This document shows, piece by piece, positions 24,801 to 37,265 of a stretch of 64,000 nucleotides of DNA. A model generated the notes under the pieces. It saw only the letters and a list, made by a program, of their open reading frames with translations, was not told where the DNA came from and searched no databases. The DNA lies in assembly GCA_013396915.1 (NCBI GenBank), contig VWZL01000166.1:744001-808000 (forward strand), written 5' to 3'. The translations under genes and the position numbers were made by a program. The stretch comes from Stercorarius parasiticus. Taxonomy: Eukaryota; Chordata; Aves; Charadriiformes; Stercorariidae. The stretch's first letter is position 1; every line of letters begins with the position of its first letter.

Positions 24801-27800
24801 AGGCTGTATAAAAATAAAACTTTGGAAAGCAATAACAATAATAGAATAGACTGTAAACTACCAGACAAAATGACAAATCCTGTAAAGATAACTAGCAACG
24901 TTATTTTTTTTTTAATTTGGAAAGCTATGAGAGAGCTGAAAGAGTGGAAAATGAAACAGAACTTGTTTTGAAATAATTTTTAAAATTCAGATTATGTTTC
25001 CCCGTATCTTTTGTTCTGAGTGCCAGAGTCTGTGTGCTGAAAACCCTGTCACTTTAATGAGTTTCAAGACTTTCAAATGGCAGTATTTAAAACTGAAATC
25101 AACATATGGGGGAGGCAGGTGGTCATTTTCTTCAATAATGGGATATGATTTGAGTTCATTTAGAGTACTAAATTGAATAGCAATAGGTTCCAAAATACAG
25201 AAGCAAAACAAGCACAACACTGTCCATATTGTAAATGACATTATTAGGGCTGTTTCATGGATGGATCTCTCAGTGGATAGATACTAGCTGTTTCAAGAGA
25301 AGTAGAGCTGCAAAATCAGTGCATTTATTGCAATATTTCTGAAAAGACCCCATGTAGAAAAAATGAGCGTCAAAAATACTTTAGAAATTAACAAGAAATA
25401 GGAAATGAATTAATAATACCTTTCAGACACCATTCTGTACCTCGTGGTCCATGATCTCATCTGGAAATGCACAACATCAACTAGAGAAATTTGTCACATC
25501 TATCAGAAGAGTTAAGGTAACTTTACTGAAATTATTAGAAAGAAATCGGAAACACAGAGAACTCCTTAAAGTCCTGCATGATTTATAGTCTTCTAAATTT
25601 TTCCGTGTACTGCATTATGTAGTTTGCAGCGAACACTGTAAGAAAAATCACATGGTTCTAAATTCCATTACCACTTTTCATCAAGTCATTCATAATTGTC
25701 TGTCTGCAGGACTCTAGGAGCTACCATTTCCCTTGGAAGACTATTTTGCACTCTCTCAGGATGCCCTGGGCCAAAAATTTCCTACTTTCAGAGAACCCAA
25801 ATTGAGAGGGGGAACTATTTCACCCAGAAGCTCACATCCTCTTTTCATTTACAGCATGCTATTGGGCTCACTTCAGGGAAGCATCTCATCCATAAACTTG
25901 TACTTAAGTTTGCTTTATCAAAGTACATGTGTGAGAGAACTTTTGTGTATTATTTGATACATGTGCATAATATCGTAAGAAAACAAATAGACTATACATG
26001 ATATTAATCCCCTGCGCTACCTCCTATAAAGCCTCCAAAGGAAGAATGGGCCGCCTTTTAAGAGGATCCTATGCTACATGTACAGGGCAAGAAGCATAGA
26101 CCAGGACCCTGTAATAGAAAAAAGATCTATAATTTGAGCCCAGCTTTTTTGATTTTGTATGTTTACTGTGCCATACTACTACATGGCTTCTTTTCCTCCT
26201 TCTCCATCTTGGCAGGTTAGCTTACTCATCAAGAGTCATGTCTCAGCTGTAGCTGTGTTATATTCCTATTGAGGATGAGTGAGAGAGGAGGACTGTAAGC
26301 TGCTGAACAGAAGCCATTACCACTTACAGCAAAATCCAGCAATATTGCCAGTAGAACAGTCCAAAGCAAGCAGCTGGTCCCTTGTTATCCTCTCTGTTCA
26401 ACCTCAGGTCTCAAAAAACATGCTAACTTTGGAGTATGCCCCTGGAAAGGCTGCTGCTGTTATAATGAATTGGAATGTGCAGATTTTGATCCCTCCTCTC
26501 ACAGCATCACACATTTCCTGCTGGTTTTCTGGGTGATAGTTTGGTTGAGGTCTCTGCTTGCTTGCTTTTTGCTTGTGGACAAGTCAAACCTCATCAGAGG
26601 CAAAGAAATAAAAATGATTGTGATGGGCCTTTCACCAGGAAACTCTTTGCAAAACTGCCTATATATAACAGGATGAAGAGAACTGCAATCTGATTAAAAT
26701 ATTATTATTAAGCGTGTTGAGTACTTCCTCCCATATATCCAAGTATCTGGAGCCTGCAAGAGGACTGCAAGATCAGAGAGAGAATTTTAGCAGTTAGAAA
26801 TGAGCAGATTGCTGAATGTTATTGATCTAAATTTTACAGAAAAAATGAAAGCTGTCCTAACCATTATGCCCACTTCTATCAACATTCATTAACTTACATT
26901 GTGCTTTACTAGCATTCTGTGAAGCATTTCAGACTTTTCTTACATCTTCTATGCCAGTAATAACACCTTGGGTTCTGGAAAAGCAGAAGGATATTTTTGT
27001 TGCTGTTGTTCATTTTTAACCATTAGTACACTCTCTCAGTCTGGGGATGAGGAAGAGAAATCGGTATTTAGAGATATCAAGTAAAGAAGAACTTATGAAA
27101 AGTACATGGGATTAGGCTGTGTGCAATTCCCTTGGCTTTAAAAATGCTTAGCACTGTTTGTGTTGTTTTTCTCTCTTACTATAAACTTTTGGTTCAGCAA
27201 AGCCTTAACAGTAGAGCTAAAAAACATGGCAGAAAACGGCATGTTTTGTTAACTTTTCTACATTTGCATTGGTTTTTGTGGGCTGTTCCCTTTTTGTGCT
27301 CTTTTCTTCTACGGAGACATACCACACAGCACTCTTTCGTAACTCTAATGACAAAACTAAAAGAAGAAAATGGTATGCAAGCTCAAGAATGTATTCTTGC
27401 AGAGAAAAAAAGTGACATTTCCAAGGCTTCAAGTTTCAAAAGTTTAGCACCAGCCTTTCAAGTCCTGAAATATTCTAGTGTTGTATGGTGTGGGTTTTTG
27501 CTATGCAAAGCATGTACAGTTGAAACACAGAATGGTTCTCCAGAAAGATGAATTTCAATATGCTGTAGGGAATGTAATGTTTACACAACTGTGTTTCAAT
27601 AGACTTTTCAATGTATAATTCTCTGCTGTGCTCCAAGGAGCAAGACTTAAAGCATGATCCTGAGTGTTGCATTCCATATATGTAACAACTGTCAAAATCA
27701 ATTGGATCTGGGTACATGGAATGTGTCTCAGATTGGGCTTATACTTTAAAAACAGACAGACTCAACAGACACTTGATTCTGCAAAATGTGAGCAATCTAA

Positions 27801-30800
27801 CACGATCTAGAAACACTTAAGTATGTGAATAGACCATCCAAAAGATGATTCTCGGCACCTTCCAGGATCAAGCCTTCAGGAAGCATAGAAAACTTTGCAG
27901 CAGGGTTAAAATAGTATTCAGACACAGATTCTGCACTGCAAAATACATGAGGTAAGGGGTTTCTTGATCTCATCCCATCCCTGTCCTCACAAGTAATGCC
28001 ATTTCTTTCTGGATCATTTAATCATCTAGAGTTGGAACAACAAACTCCTCCCTTACATGTCTTCTCTGGTGCAAATATAACAGATATGATAAGAAGAACC
28101 AGGACTATTTTAACCTCTTTTGTGTCATTGGCTGATATTTCAGTCCTTCTGGCACTGTCGGCAACCATTTCTTTTAAATCTTAGCGAGGATGTATGCTTC
28201 CTGAACTGTATTATGAGTTGCTAAAGGAGAATCAAAATATAGGGCTATTTAATTTCAGCTGCTCTTCTATGAAGCGAAGCAACTATTTGGTTTCATTTAA
28301 GGCCATAATATAGCAATCAGTTATTCTGAACAAAAATGTGACCAGCCAATTAAGAAATGGAGTAGAAAGGCAAAGATTTCAGAATATTTGCAAAGGCTTG
28401 AAAGCCATGTTACCTTTTCCAGGTGTGCAGACATGTGCACATCATTAACTGTAAACCTGTTATTTAGCAGGACCATCCAAGGGCTTAGAGGTAAGCATGT
28501 GCTTCAAAATCTGTAGATGGGATCTAAAATATCTACTGAGATTAGAATTCACTTATTTGAAAAAGTACCCATAGTCAGGTGACGTTTGTGCTCTGTCTCC
28601 CAGTTTGCATGAAATACTCACTTCACAAGTTGTACTTGCCCAGATGCTACAAGTCCCTGTAAGAGTCACCTTTAGGTGCAGTGATTTTTAATGTTGTTAT
28701 TTGATTTATGTTCAATAAATACATAAAATTGTGTCAACACTGTTAACATTTCTCAGCGAGCTTTCCAATAAGAGGAGAAAAGTAATGGCTGCTGCCAAGT
28801 CACTGTTGGCCACCAGGTATCATTTTCAAAAGCCGTTACAAGGCAAGAGGAGTGAGGACACCAAGTGGTTATATCTAATTACCTTACCGTAACACATGTA
28901 AACTGTGCACTGTATTTACACAGAGCATTGAAACAACAAAGGATTCGATTGACATCTATATGGTAACACTCTGGTGCCAGGAAAGGATTTTGCCTGCATG
29001 TGTTAAAAAAAATCTCTTGTAAGCAGCTTTGCCTATGAAGTTACACAGAGTTAGAGAGAAGATGATAGAAAAGACCTTTCCGGCAGGAAGATACTGCAAA
29101 GATGGCAGGTGGGTTCATTTAAGTCCCCTCTCACAAGTTCTCAGCTACCTGGTAAGCAGATCTGCACTGGCACCATCCACTGGCTTGCAGTGTGGTACCA
29201 AAACTAAAAGTAGTCCTGGTTTTCTGTATAAATTGAGAGTATTTCCAGTATTTCCAAAATATTATTAAGAATTTCTGCTAATATTTATGATCTTAGCATT
29301 ACCATAATTATTATATTTCATATATTTAAAGTATATATTTGCACAGCATATTATTCATTTTGCCTCAGGAAATTGAAGACTTACTTAAAAACAACAGAAT
29401 CCATTTTGAAAATGAATCTCTTCTTTGTGGATAGAAATTAAATGCTTTAATTGTCATAGACACATATTTGTAACTGTGATTCAAGGGCAAGTATGTGGAA
29501 TTGGAAGGCAAAGCCCAGGTTTTACCTGGATAAGGCAATACCCATTTTTCGCAGGCATTGAGTGTTCTTGGAGGGAGCAGGAGGAACTGGAAAGGAGATC
29601 CACAGGTGTAGATGTCCATATCAGTGGACATCAGAGGAACTGAAGACTGGTCTAGAAAGAGGAAGAAAAAAAATACCTTTTCTATTCTATTAACCTATTG
29701 TACAAGTTTCAGATATGAGGCATTTGGTTTGCAAAAAAATGCTTCTTTCCCGAGCTTTCTTGTTCTAGAAAACACACATAAAATCAGCAAAAAGACTTTC
29801 CATTTTATGTGTTTATTTTCAGCAGTAGTATGTGTTTAATTCAAAGGTGATATCTGACTATTTCTGAAATAATTCTTATGTTGTCTGGAGAAAAAATTGT
29901 TTTCACAGTGTGTTTTTATTTTGAGTTCTTTGTTTTTTTACAAGAGATTTGTTTTTCTTCGAAAGAGTAATACCTCTTTTGAATAGTGTATCTTTCAATA
30001 TATGACTACTGAACCTAATCATCCAAGGAACAGATATGTTCTGCATAAATAAGTTAAATTTTATGAAACAGCAAGTTTTACTAATTACATTCATTGTGGT
30101 ATTTAGTAAAATACTAGCTATATATTTAAAAAATAGACTTTGTCTCCATAATGCCTCTATGAAGTTCATAAATTGTGTACCTGCTGACATAAAGGCACAC
30201 AGGTGAAACCCATTATATTTGTGTATTACTAAGGAAAATTACATTTTGATTAATATATAAAATCACCTTCATCTCCTAAAATGAAATATTTGCAGCAAGT
30301 CAACAAAATACCCTGCTAGCTTGCTTATAATGTCAACTTTTTAAAAATAATTAATAGCACATGAAACTGAGCTTATTGATTAAGCTTGAGCCATTCTAAA
30401 GATGCAACACCAACAGTTCTCGATTCCAAACATGATAGAAGAAAGGAGGACTGTAAAATGCTATATATTGTAATAGATTTTGCACAGACTAGCAGGGTTA
30501 ATTCTCTGTGAAAGTTATTTAATATTTTTCTGATTATGTTTTTCTATTGTATTTCTGTAATTCTGTGTTTATGAGCGTAAAATATCACCTTTTTGAAGCA
30601 TGAATTATTTTTTCTTTATTCTCATTTTTTTTGTGCAAAGAAAAGGATGTTCAGTTCTGATGTTTGTTGGTTGGGTTTTTTTTAAACAAATTATGATTTG
30701 GTTTTCTATATGAATGGTTTAATCTGTTCACAGAAATATAGTCACTGTTCTGAATTCCTCTGTTTTCTAATCACAGAAATCTTTCTGTTCAGCTCAAAAG

Positions 30801-31035
30801 TTCGTGTTCACATTTATTTCTTCCCACACACAAAAACCAAAAAAAAGGAAATGCATAGTTGAATTACAAAATAGCCAATTTTTTGAGTTTCTTCATAAAC
30901 ATCCTTAACAGTGACACCAAGGACAACCGTGGACTTTCTGTGATGAGCAAAATTTCTCTAATAACATTTCAAAATAAAATTTGTTCTTGTAACCTCTCCC
31001 CCCATCCCCCCCTTTTTTTTTTGCAGCATGAGTCC
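21889..31035. other. Long stretch without recognisable features
   Basis: About 9 kb of AT-rich unique sequence. The longest open frame (139 codons, + strand, 27132-27551) has no known domain and a 71-codon frame on the other strand overlaps it. Possible splice-like sites occur (for example GCTGGTAAGT near 23087) but bound nothing convincing. A C-run/T-run (about 31000-31022) precedes the young CR1. I see no promoter-like CpG cluster and no repeat I can name. Confidence 0.5.
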
Positions 31036-31743
31036 TATACAGAGTCTAGTTGGAGGTCAGTGACGAGTGGTGTTCCTCAGGGGTCAGTACTGGGTCCAGT
31101 CCTCTTCAATATATTCATCAATGACCTGGATGAGGGGATAGAGTGCACCCTCAGCAAGTTTGCTGATGATACAAACCGAGGGGGGGTGACTGACACACCG
31201 GAAGACTGTGCCGCCATACAGAGAGACCTAGACAGGCTGGAGAGTTGGGCGGAGAGAAACCTTATGAAATTCAACAAGGGCAAGTGTAGGGTGCTGCACC
31301 TGGGGAGGAATAACCCCATGCACCAGTACAGGTTGGGGGCTGACCTGCTGGAGAACCTGCTGAGCTCTGTGNNNNNNNNNNNNNNNNNNNNNNNNNNNNN
31401 NNNNNNNNNNNNNNNNNNNNNNNNNNNNNNNNNNNNNNNNNNNNNNNNNNNNNNNNNNNNNNNNNNNNNNNNNNNNNNNNNNNNNNNNNNNNNNNNNNNN
31501 NNNNNNNNNNNNNNNNNNNNNNNNNNNNNNNNNNNNNNNNNNNNNNNNNNNNNNNNNNNNNNNNNNNNNNNNNNNNNNNNNNNNNNNNNNNNNNNNNNNN
31601 NNNNNNNNNNNNNNNNNNNNNNNNNNNNNNNNNNNNNNNNNNNNNNNNNNNNNNNNNNNNNNNNNNNNNNNNNNNTGGCAGGGGGGTTGGACTAGGTGAT
31701 CTCCAGAGGTCCCTTCCAACCCTATGATTCTATGATTCTATGA
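31036..31743 (+). mobile_element. Young 5'-truncated CR1 LINE with open RT frame, broken by a gap
   Basis: From about 31040 the + strand encodes the C-terminal half of the CR1 reverse transcriptase without a stop up to the gap: [20 protein letters not shown] near 31067-31125, the FADD catalytic box at 31159-31170, then a [16 protein letters not shown] thumb region and [19 protein letters not shown] is the CR1 form of the Y/F-x-D-D polymerase motif. After the gap come TGGCAGGGGGGTTGGACTAG, CCAGAGGTCCCTTCCAACC and two tail octamers ATTCTATG (31727-31742). An intact CR1 is several kb, so endonuclease and N-terminal RT are missing and it is dead on arrival. The open frame and crisp tail make it the youngest insertion here. 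An open frame that begins upstream at 30859 is non-CR1 sequence fused by chance. Confidence 0.95.
31372..31675. other. Assembly gap (304 N)
   Basis: A run of undetermined bases inside the young CR1. Any frame drawn through it is meaningless. Comparison with the other CR1 copy suggests the true missing length is greater. Confidence 0.99.
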
Positions 31744-32099
31744 TAAATGCTGTGCTGCCACTGTGTTTCTCTTCAATACCTTCAGCTTCCTTATTGCTGA
31801 GATCAGCTGCTGGTACTCCCCTAAGAATATCCTAAGATGCCATGGAGAGCTGCTCTGAAGAATAGCTGCTCTATTTTTAATTTACATTTTTTGTGTTCGC
31901 TCTGTTGCATTGCATCTCAAGAAGAGGGGCCTGGGAAGGAGATTGTCAGTTCACGTGCAGGATTTGGGCAGGAAGCTGCATGCTATCTCTCTGTTTTATG
32001 TCACTATAGGCAAATGGGCTCACAGGTAAAAAAGCCAGCGAGAGTACGGGAGAATATTCCTTTTTTTTTTTTTTCCCATTATCCCCATAACACGGTGTT
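31744..32099. other. Unique sequence after the CR1 tail
   Basis: No gene seen. A T-run lies at about 32061-32074. Confidence 0.5.
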
Positions 32100-32350
32100 A
32101 ATTATTATGAAATTTCTACCTGGCTGTGTGCCAGCCCCTGCAGTTGCTGACGAGCTGGCTGGCAGGTGTCCATGCCATGGGGCTGACCTCGCACCCTTCC
32201 ATGCATCCCTCCTTGACATCGTCTGCACACCTTGCGACGGCTCCCCAGGCTAGCCGGCTCTACTGTCGGCATGGTGCAGGTGACCAGGTAGGGCTCAGCC
32301 TTCCAAACCTGCAGCAAACCTCCAGAAAACGGGCTCTCTGCGATCCCTGA
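32100..32350. other. Small GC- and CpG-rich patch, origin unknown
   Basis: This patch holds around ten CpG sites in 250 bases (for example in GACGAGC, CTCGCAC, ATCGTC, GCGACGG, GCCGGC, GTCGGC), while flanking kilobases have very few. Frames are open on both strands (138 and 74 codons on +, 94 on -), as expected from GC-rich DNA with few stops, so none is favoured. It could be an exon or small CpG island, or a young GC-rich insertion not yet eroded by CpG decay. I recognise no protein. Confidence 0.4.
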
Positions 32351-33604
32351 TTTCACTGAGGTGGGACTGAAGTAGCATTTTGATATCATAAGGAAATCTC
32401 ACTTCAGTAATTCATATTTTAGAACTACTTATGATTGAAATTTGGGATGAAAGAATGAAACTTGGGAAAGCTGAATGGGAATTCAAGATAAGAAGTGTAT
32501 CTCAGGATCAACTTGTGCAAGTAAAAATCTTATTCTCTGTTTGTATAAAGCTGATAATAATAATTTTTTTAGCCTTGCAAAACACTTCATTGAGCAAATA
32601 CGATGTCGAGGCTTTCATAATTTAGGCCAACTTTCTATTCTAAAAGAGGTCAGTGACACAGATTTTAGCTGTCTTTTGTAATGTCTTTTAGTTACAAAGT
32701 GCTGATGGCTCTATTTTGAGCAGAGTGGACCAAGACAATACCAAAGTAGTTCCAGAAAACCTCAGCTTACATAATGCCAGTGCTTCAGCTTTTGTAGGTG
32801 ATGGATTACCCTTCTTAGCTCTTAGTCCCTTTTCTTTATTTTTACCACATGCTTCTAAGATGCAAAAAACATCTCAGGTGGAAGTCATTGGTCATAACTA
32901 ATTTCAACAGTTGTAAATCAGTTGTCATTCTCAGCCAGAATGAAATATTTTTAGAAAATTCGAGATTTTTATTGCAAACTGAAAAGCCAGAATAATTTAT
33001 TTTAACAGTGGCATAATGGGATCTTGTAATTCTGCTGAAACTCCTTCTGTGTTACAAAATCTTTCAATTCTGACAATACTTACATGTTTATAGATTTACA
33101 TATAGCCATATGTATTATTTTTTGAGATGTCTTTGCCCATTCCTGGAATTATTGTCAGTACTTAATAGACTACTTCACATGGGGACAGGTATTTAACCCA
33201 ATTTTTTTGTAACATCAGTCTGAAAAATTCCTGTGGCCCAACTATTCATGCATCTGCTATAACCTTCTTTCTTAGGGTTCATCTGGATAAATGACAGTTT
33301 CTAAGCACAAATAATTTCCTTTAACAAACATGCAGGTGAGAATCAACGCTTTACAATGAATGATTATGTGGAAAGGCAGTGTTTCACACTGAATACTATT
33401 ACCAATACTTTATCACAACTGTCTCATTAATATCCATGCATAATAGAGTTATTTTTGAGATTTGGGCTTGGGATATTTTTTCAGTCCAACTGAACAGGCA
33501 TAATCCCCAGCACCTAACAAATGCTTTAGACTCAGATCACAGTGTTTGCTCTTGATAATAAGTTCTCTTGGTAGCTTCTGAAATTATTTTTATTTTTAAC
33601 CCAG
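32351..33604. other. Unique AT-rich sequence
   Basis: No gene or repeat recognised. Confidence 0.5.
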
Positions 33605-33790
33605 TAGAGATCATTATGATCATCTCACTCAACCTCCTGCATAACACAGGCCATAGATTTCATTCCAGGATTTCTGTCTGAATTCTGGTTACCTGTGGCT
33701 GAACTAGGACCTAATCTTTAATTGAAAACCTGTAATTTGGTGTTAAAGATTCTCTGTCTAATTGAAGGTTCTGCTTCCCCCAGTGATGTG
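33605..33790 (-). repeat. Ancient CR1-type LINE fragment
   Basis: GATCATCTCACTCAACCTCCTGCATAACACAGGCCATAGATTTCATTCCAGG on the + strand (33617-33668) resembles the old CR1 type known from turtles and crocodilians ('gatcatctagtctgacctcctgtataacacaggccatagaa'), read in reverse complement. This type predates the bird-specific CR1s. Right border approximate. Confidence 0.65.
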
Positions 33791-36484
33791 CTCCTTCCAT
33801 GATGACTGTCGTCAGTAAATATATGCAGTGTAAGTTGGATCGCTTTTGTATAACAGTAGAGTTTTCCTTGAAGCGTCTTGGAGGCATGTTAAGAACTTTT
33901 TGGTTTTCTGAGAATTTTGAGACACTTCTTTTTGCTCAGGCAATTGAAATATATCTGCAAGGCAAGAGCAGTTCAAAGTTGCCAATATGAGGGGAGACAG
34001 GTGCCTTTTAAATTATTCATAGATCTCTGCTGGCTACCCATCTTTTTGCAGATGGGGTTTTTGGTGTTTTTTACTTTCTTTCTTTCTTTTTCCCTGATGG
34101 ATTTAATGCCTTTATTGCACTCTTAGCTCCATGAATAGATATGGGAAATCTAAAGGCAAAACTTCAACTAGTAACAGAGCAGAAAGTCTGATCTGGTTTA
34201 ACAGATTCTCTGTCTCTTTGTCACTGGCAGGTATCTTAGATTGTTAAGGTGCTTTACAGAAAAGGCCTTAGCTGTTGTCAGCGTTAACTTCTCACTGATG
34301 ACTATGGCTCTTTGTGACAACAATCCAGGACAATCAGGGTGGAAGATCAGTTGCCTAAGCCTGCAAAATGGTGTATTTTATATTTTTTGCCCAGTCCTGT
34401 AAAAAATTGATATTTTTTTTTGAGGACTAAAAGAATGAATAGCTTGCTAACTATTAATTTTAGCTTTCATCTGTCACCATGTGGCTCTGAAAATTACCTC
34501 AGTTATTCTCATGCTCGATGTTTGTTTCTTCTCTGTGCTTATAAGATTTATTTTATTCATCAGCCTTTCTTTTAAAAAAAAAATAAATGGAAAGATTCTG
34601 CATTATAGCTATACCTTTTACATCCTTGTCTTACTTGAGGTAAAAATATCTTCCAAAATCCTTTCTCCTTTTTCATCTCGCTCATTGTTTATTCTTCACC
34701 TTTTTATCTATTAAACCTACATGCATCTAGTCAAAGAGATGGATTAACCTGCTATATAATGGCAAATGATTCAAACATCTGATGTCAAGTTTGAAAATAA
34801 AGTGAGAAGTCAATGTATATTCAAAAACAGAAGACCTTGAAAAAGGAAATCTCGGCCAAGAAAGATATCATCTCAAGATAGTATTTAATACAAATGTTAT
34901 GCAGGAACGTGTATGAGTGAATAGAAAAGACTTGTGAGAAAGGTGATCTATTGCAGCTTGCATTTGGCAATGATCAATAAAATAATCTTAGCTGTTGTCA
35001 GCAGGCTTCCAGGTCTGACCTTCAGATGTTAGGATTTAAGATGGCTCATATTTATGATAGACCTCAAAAAGTTTTGAAAGCTGGGAACCAGTTCTGCCAG
35101 GTGCTGAGTTCCTTGACATTAGATTGTATAGTCAGATAGGTTTAGAAAAGTTGACTCTTGCCTCTGAAAAGCTGGAAGGGAAATCTTAGGATAATAATCT
35201 TTCCATTGAACCACTACTTTACCTAAAAAGTTAGTGTTTTCAGCTCTTTTTCCTGTCACATGGTGCTTTCATATTAGCTGGAATCATAAAGAACAGAGGC
35301 ATGCACACATAAAAATTTCAGCATGCTATTAATCAAACTTTTTTGGATTTCCTCTAGAGTTCCTCTCAGACTGCAGTAGATAGACACTGAGCCTGTGTTT
35401 TGTTCAGTAATATATTTTTTTCTTAAAGGAATCTTAAAGGAAAATAAAGGTCAGATGTGCCAGTGTGTTTTCGGGATGCCCTGTATCTTTGCATGGAGAC
35501 CGAGTGTTGGTATGACTTGGATTGGTGTAGAGGCGAGTCAATACTCTCTGTTCCGTTAGAAGGGTCTTTTTATATTGTGGTCCTGGACCTAGGGGCTGCA
35601 ATACCGCATTTCACTAGTGGGTAAGAATGGAGAATAAAGCATCAGCACATGCACCAAAAATTTCAAAATAAACCTCTTATCTCTTCCACACCTTCACATC
35701 ACTGTACTCTGTGAGCCTTCACAATATATATCCTTCAAGACAGTGGCTTACCCCGTCAGTATACAATAAATTGGCTTTGCTGCCAAAGTCGGGATTAGTG
35801 CTGTGGTGGATGTCCCAGGTTTTTACTTTTCTCACCTCCCCCCCCCGGAAACTGGAAATTATTAGAAACTGTCCACATGCAACAAATCTCCACTGACCTG
35901 AGATTCAGCTTGTCCCCAGAATATCTTGTCCAAAAATGTTGTTGCTCCATAGCATTATGAGCAATAGTAGGCACCTCTGTGTTTCTTTCTTCTCATGGGA
36001 TACATCTACAGTGTAAGCATTGTTGGGGGTGCAGATAGTTGAGTATGTTTAAACTATTTTATAATTATCCAGTATTCTAACGAGCAGTAATTTATCATAA
36101 GTAAATGGAAAAATTCAGGTGTTATTCATACCTGACCTTGAGTATAATTATCAGTTCATTCAGAGAACAATGTTGTGTTGTGGGTTTTTTTTTAATGCAA
36201 TGTCAAATGTCCTATGCATATTAGATCTAGACAGGTTCTTCTTACATAAACGTTAGATGTTTTTCTTTTATTTTATTTTCTTGCTAATATTTAATTCTGA
36301 AAGGCATAATACCACTGAAGAAGAAATATCTTTAAACCTTCTCTTGACCTTAAATGATTTGAATAATCAAAATACCTAGCTCTTCAGTATGAGATAGCCA
36401 CAGCTCTAGAACCAAACTTTATTGAAGTGTATTGCCATATAAGTTGTATGAACAGCCTTGCCTATATTTAAGACGATAGACACA
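33791..36484. other. Unique AT-rich sequence
   Basis: No gene or repeat recognised. C-run at 35839-35846. Confidence 0.5.
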
Positions 36485-36640
36485 AGACAGCTCAGGCAGT
36501 TTATGTCCAATTCCATGGCCTTGCACCAGACTGTGTGGTCATGAGCAAATCGTTTAATCTTCTAGTGCCTACATGTCTTCATTTAACAGTTGGAAATAAG
36601 TACTGCCTTTCTCCTACTTATCTTGTTTAGTTAAGTTATT
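36485..36640 (+). repeat. MIR-like (CORE-SINE) fragment
   Basis: ACTGTGTGGTCATGAGCAAATCGTTTAATCTTCTAGTGCCTACATGTCTTCATTTAACAGTTGGAAATAAGTACTGCCTTTCTCC parallels the MIR core phrase by phrase ('gctgtgtgaccttgggcaagtcacttaacctctctgtgcctcagtttcctcatctgtaaaatgggaataatagtacctacctc'). The first half of the SINE (tRNA-like head) is not clear. Confidence 0.6.
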
Positions 36641-37232
36641 ATCCTATCAAGCATGAACTGTCTGTTGTTATGTTTTACAGTGTTGATCACATTTGGCCAC
36701 AGATCTCAAGGGGAAATTCCAGCATAAAAGGGGATTTTCATTAGAACTGTAAGGTTATCAAAAGAGGCCTGTTACTATTATACTTTGCCTGCGTCCCACA
36801 GTGTTTTCACTCCTACAGAGACTGCAGTGGGTCAGAAGTCTTAAGTAACATAGATGCAGCTATGTGTATCACCTACATATATGTTAGTATTCAGTTATAA
36901 TAGCAAATCATCCATCCATCTCTGTAAGTTTATGCAGTTGTCCATACGCTCTTCTACCAAATTTGCACATGCTAACTGTAGGGCTCTACATGAAATTTGG
37001 TACTCCCAAACGAAAATTTAGTCTGATATCCCAAGTGTTCCTGAGTAAGCATGGGTAATGTTTTGGAGGTTTTTTTCATGGATGTATAGTACATGGCCTC
37101 TAAGGTAACACATACTTTGGTTTTCATGCTAAAAGATTATGTCCATTCAAGGTCTGAAGGAATGTATGTTTTAAGAGTTATGCCATGATTGATAATCAGG
37201 AACACTGTCATAAAACCAATAGCACTATCATT

Positions 37233-37265
37233 CCCATTCAAATTGAATGAATTTAAAAATTCATT
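37233..37265. repeat. Short overlapping palindromes
   Basis: AATGAATTT (37246-37254) is followed, after AA, by its exact reverse complement AAATTCATT (37257-37265). An overlapping weaker palindrome, ATTCAAATTGAAT, lies just left. It could form a small hairpin or be a homeodomain/POU-type composite site. No function is shown. Confidence 0.5.

Noticed and set aside
30859..31695. A 278-codon frame, apparently the longest in the window
   Set aside because: It runs through 304 undetermined bases, and its first ~60 codons are unrelated sequence upstream of a truncated CR1. Only the RT part is real.
31228..31719. Minus-strand 163-codon frame over the young CR1
   Set aside because: Antisense shadow of the CR1 RT frame, plus the N gap.
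34264..35003. 16-base exact repeat CTTAGCTGTTGTCAGC at about 34266 and 34988
   Set aside because: Flanks do not align, and one such match is expected by chance in a window this size.
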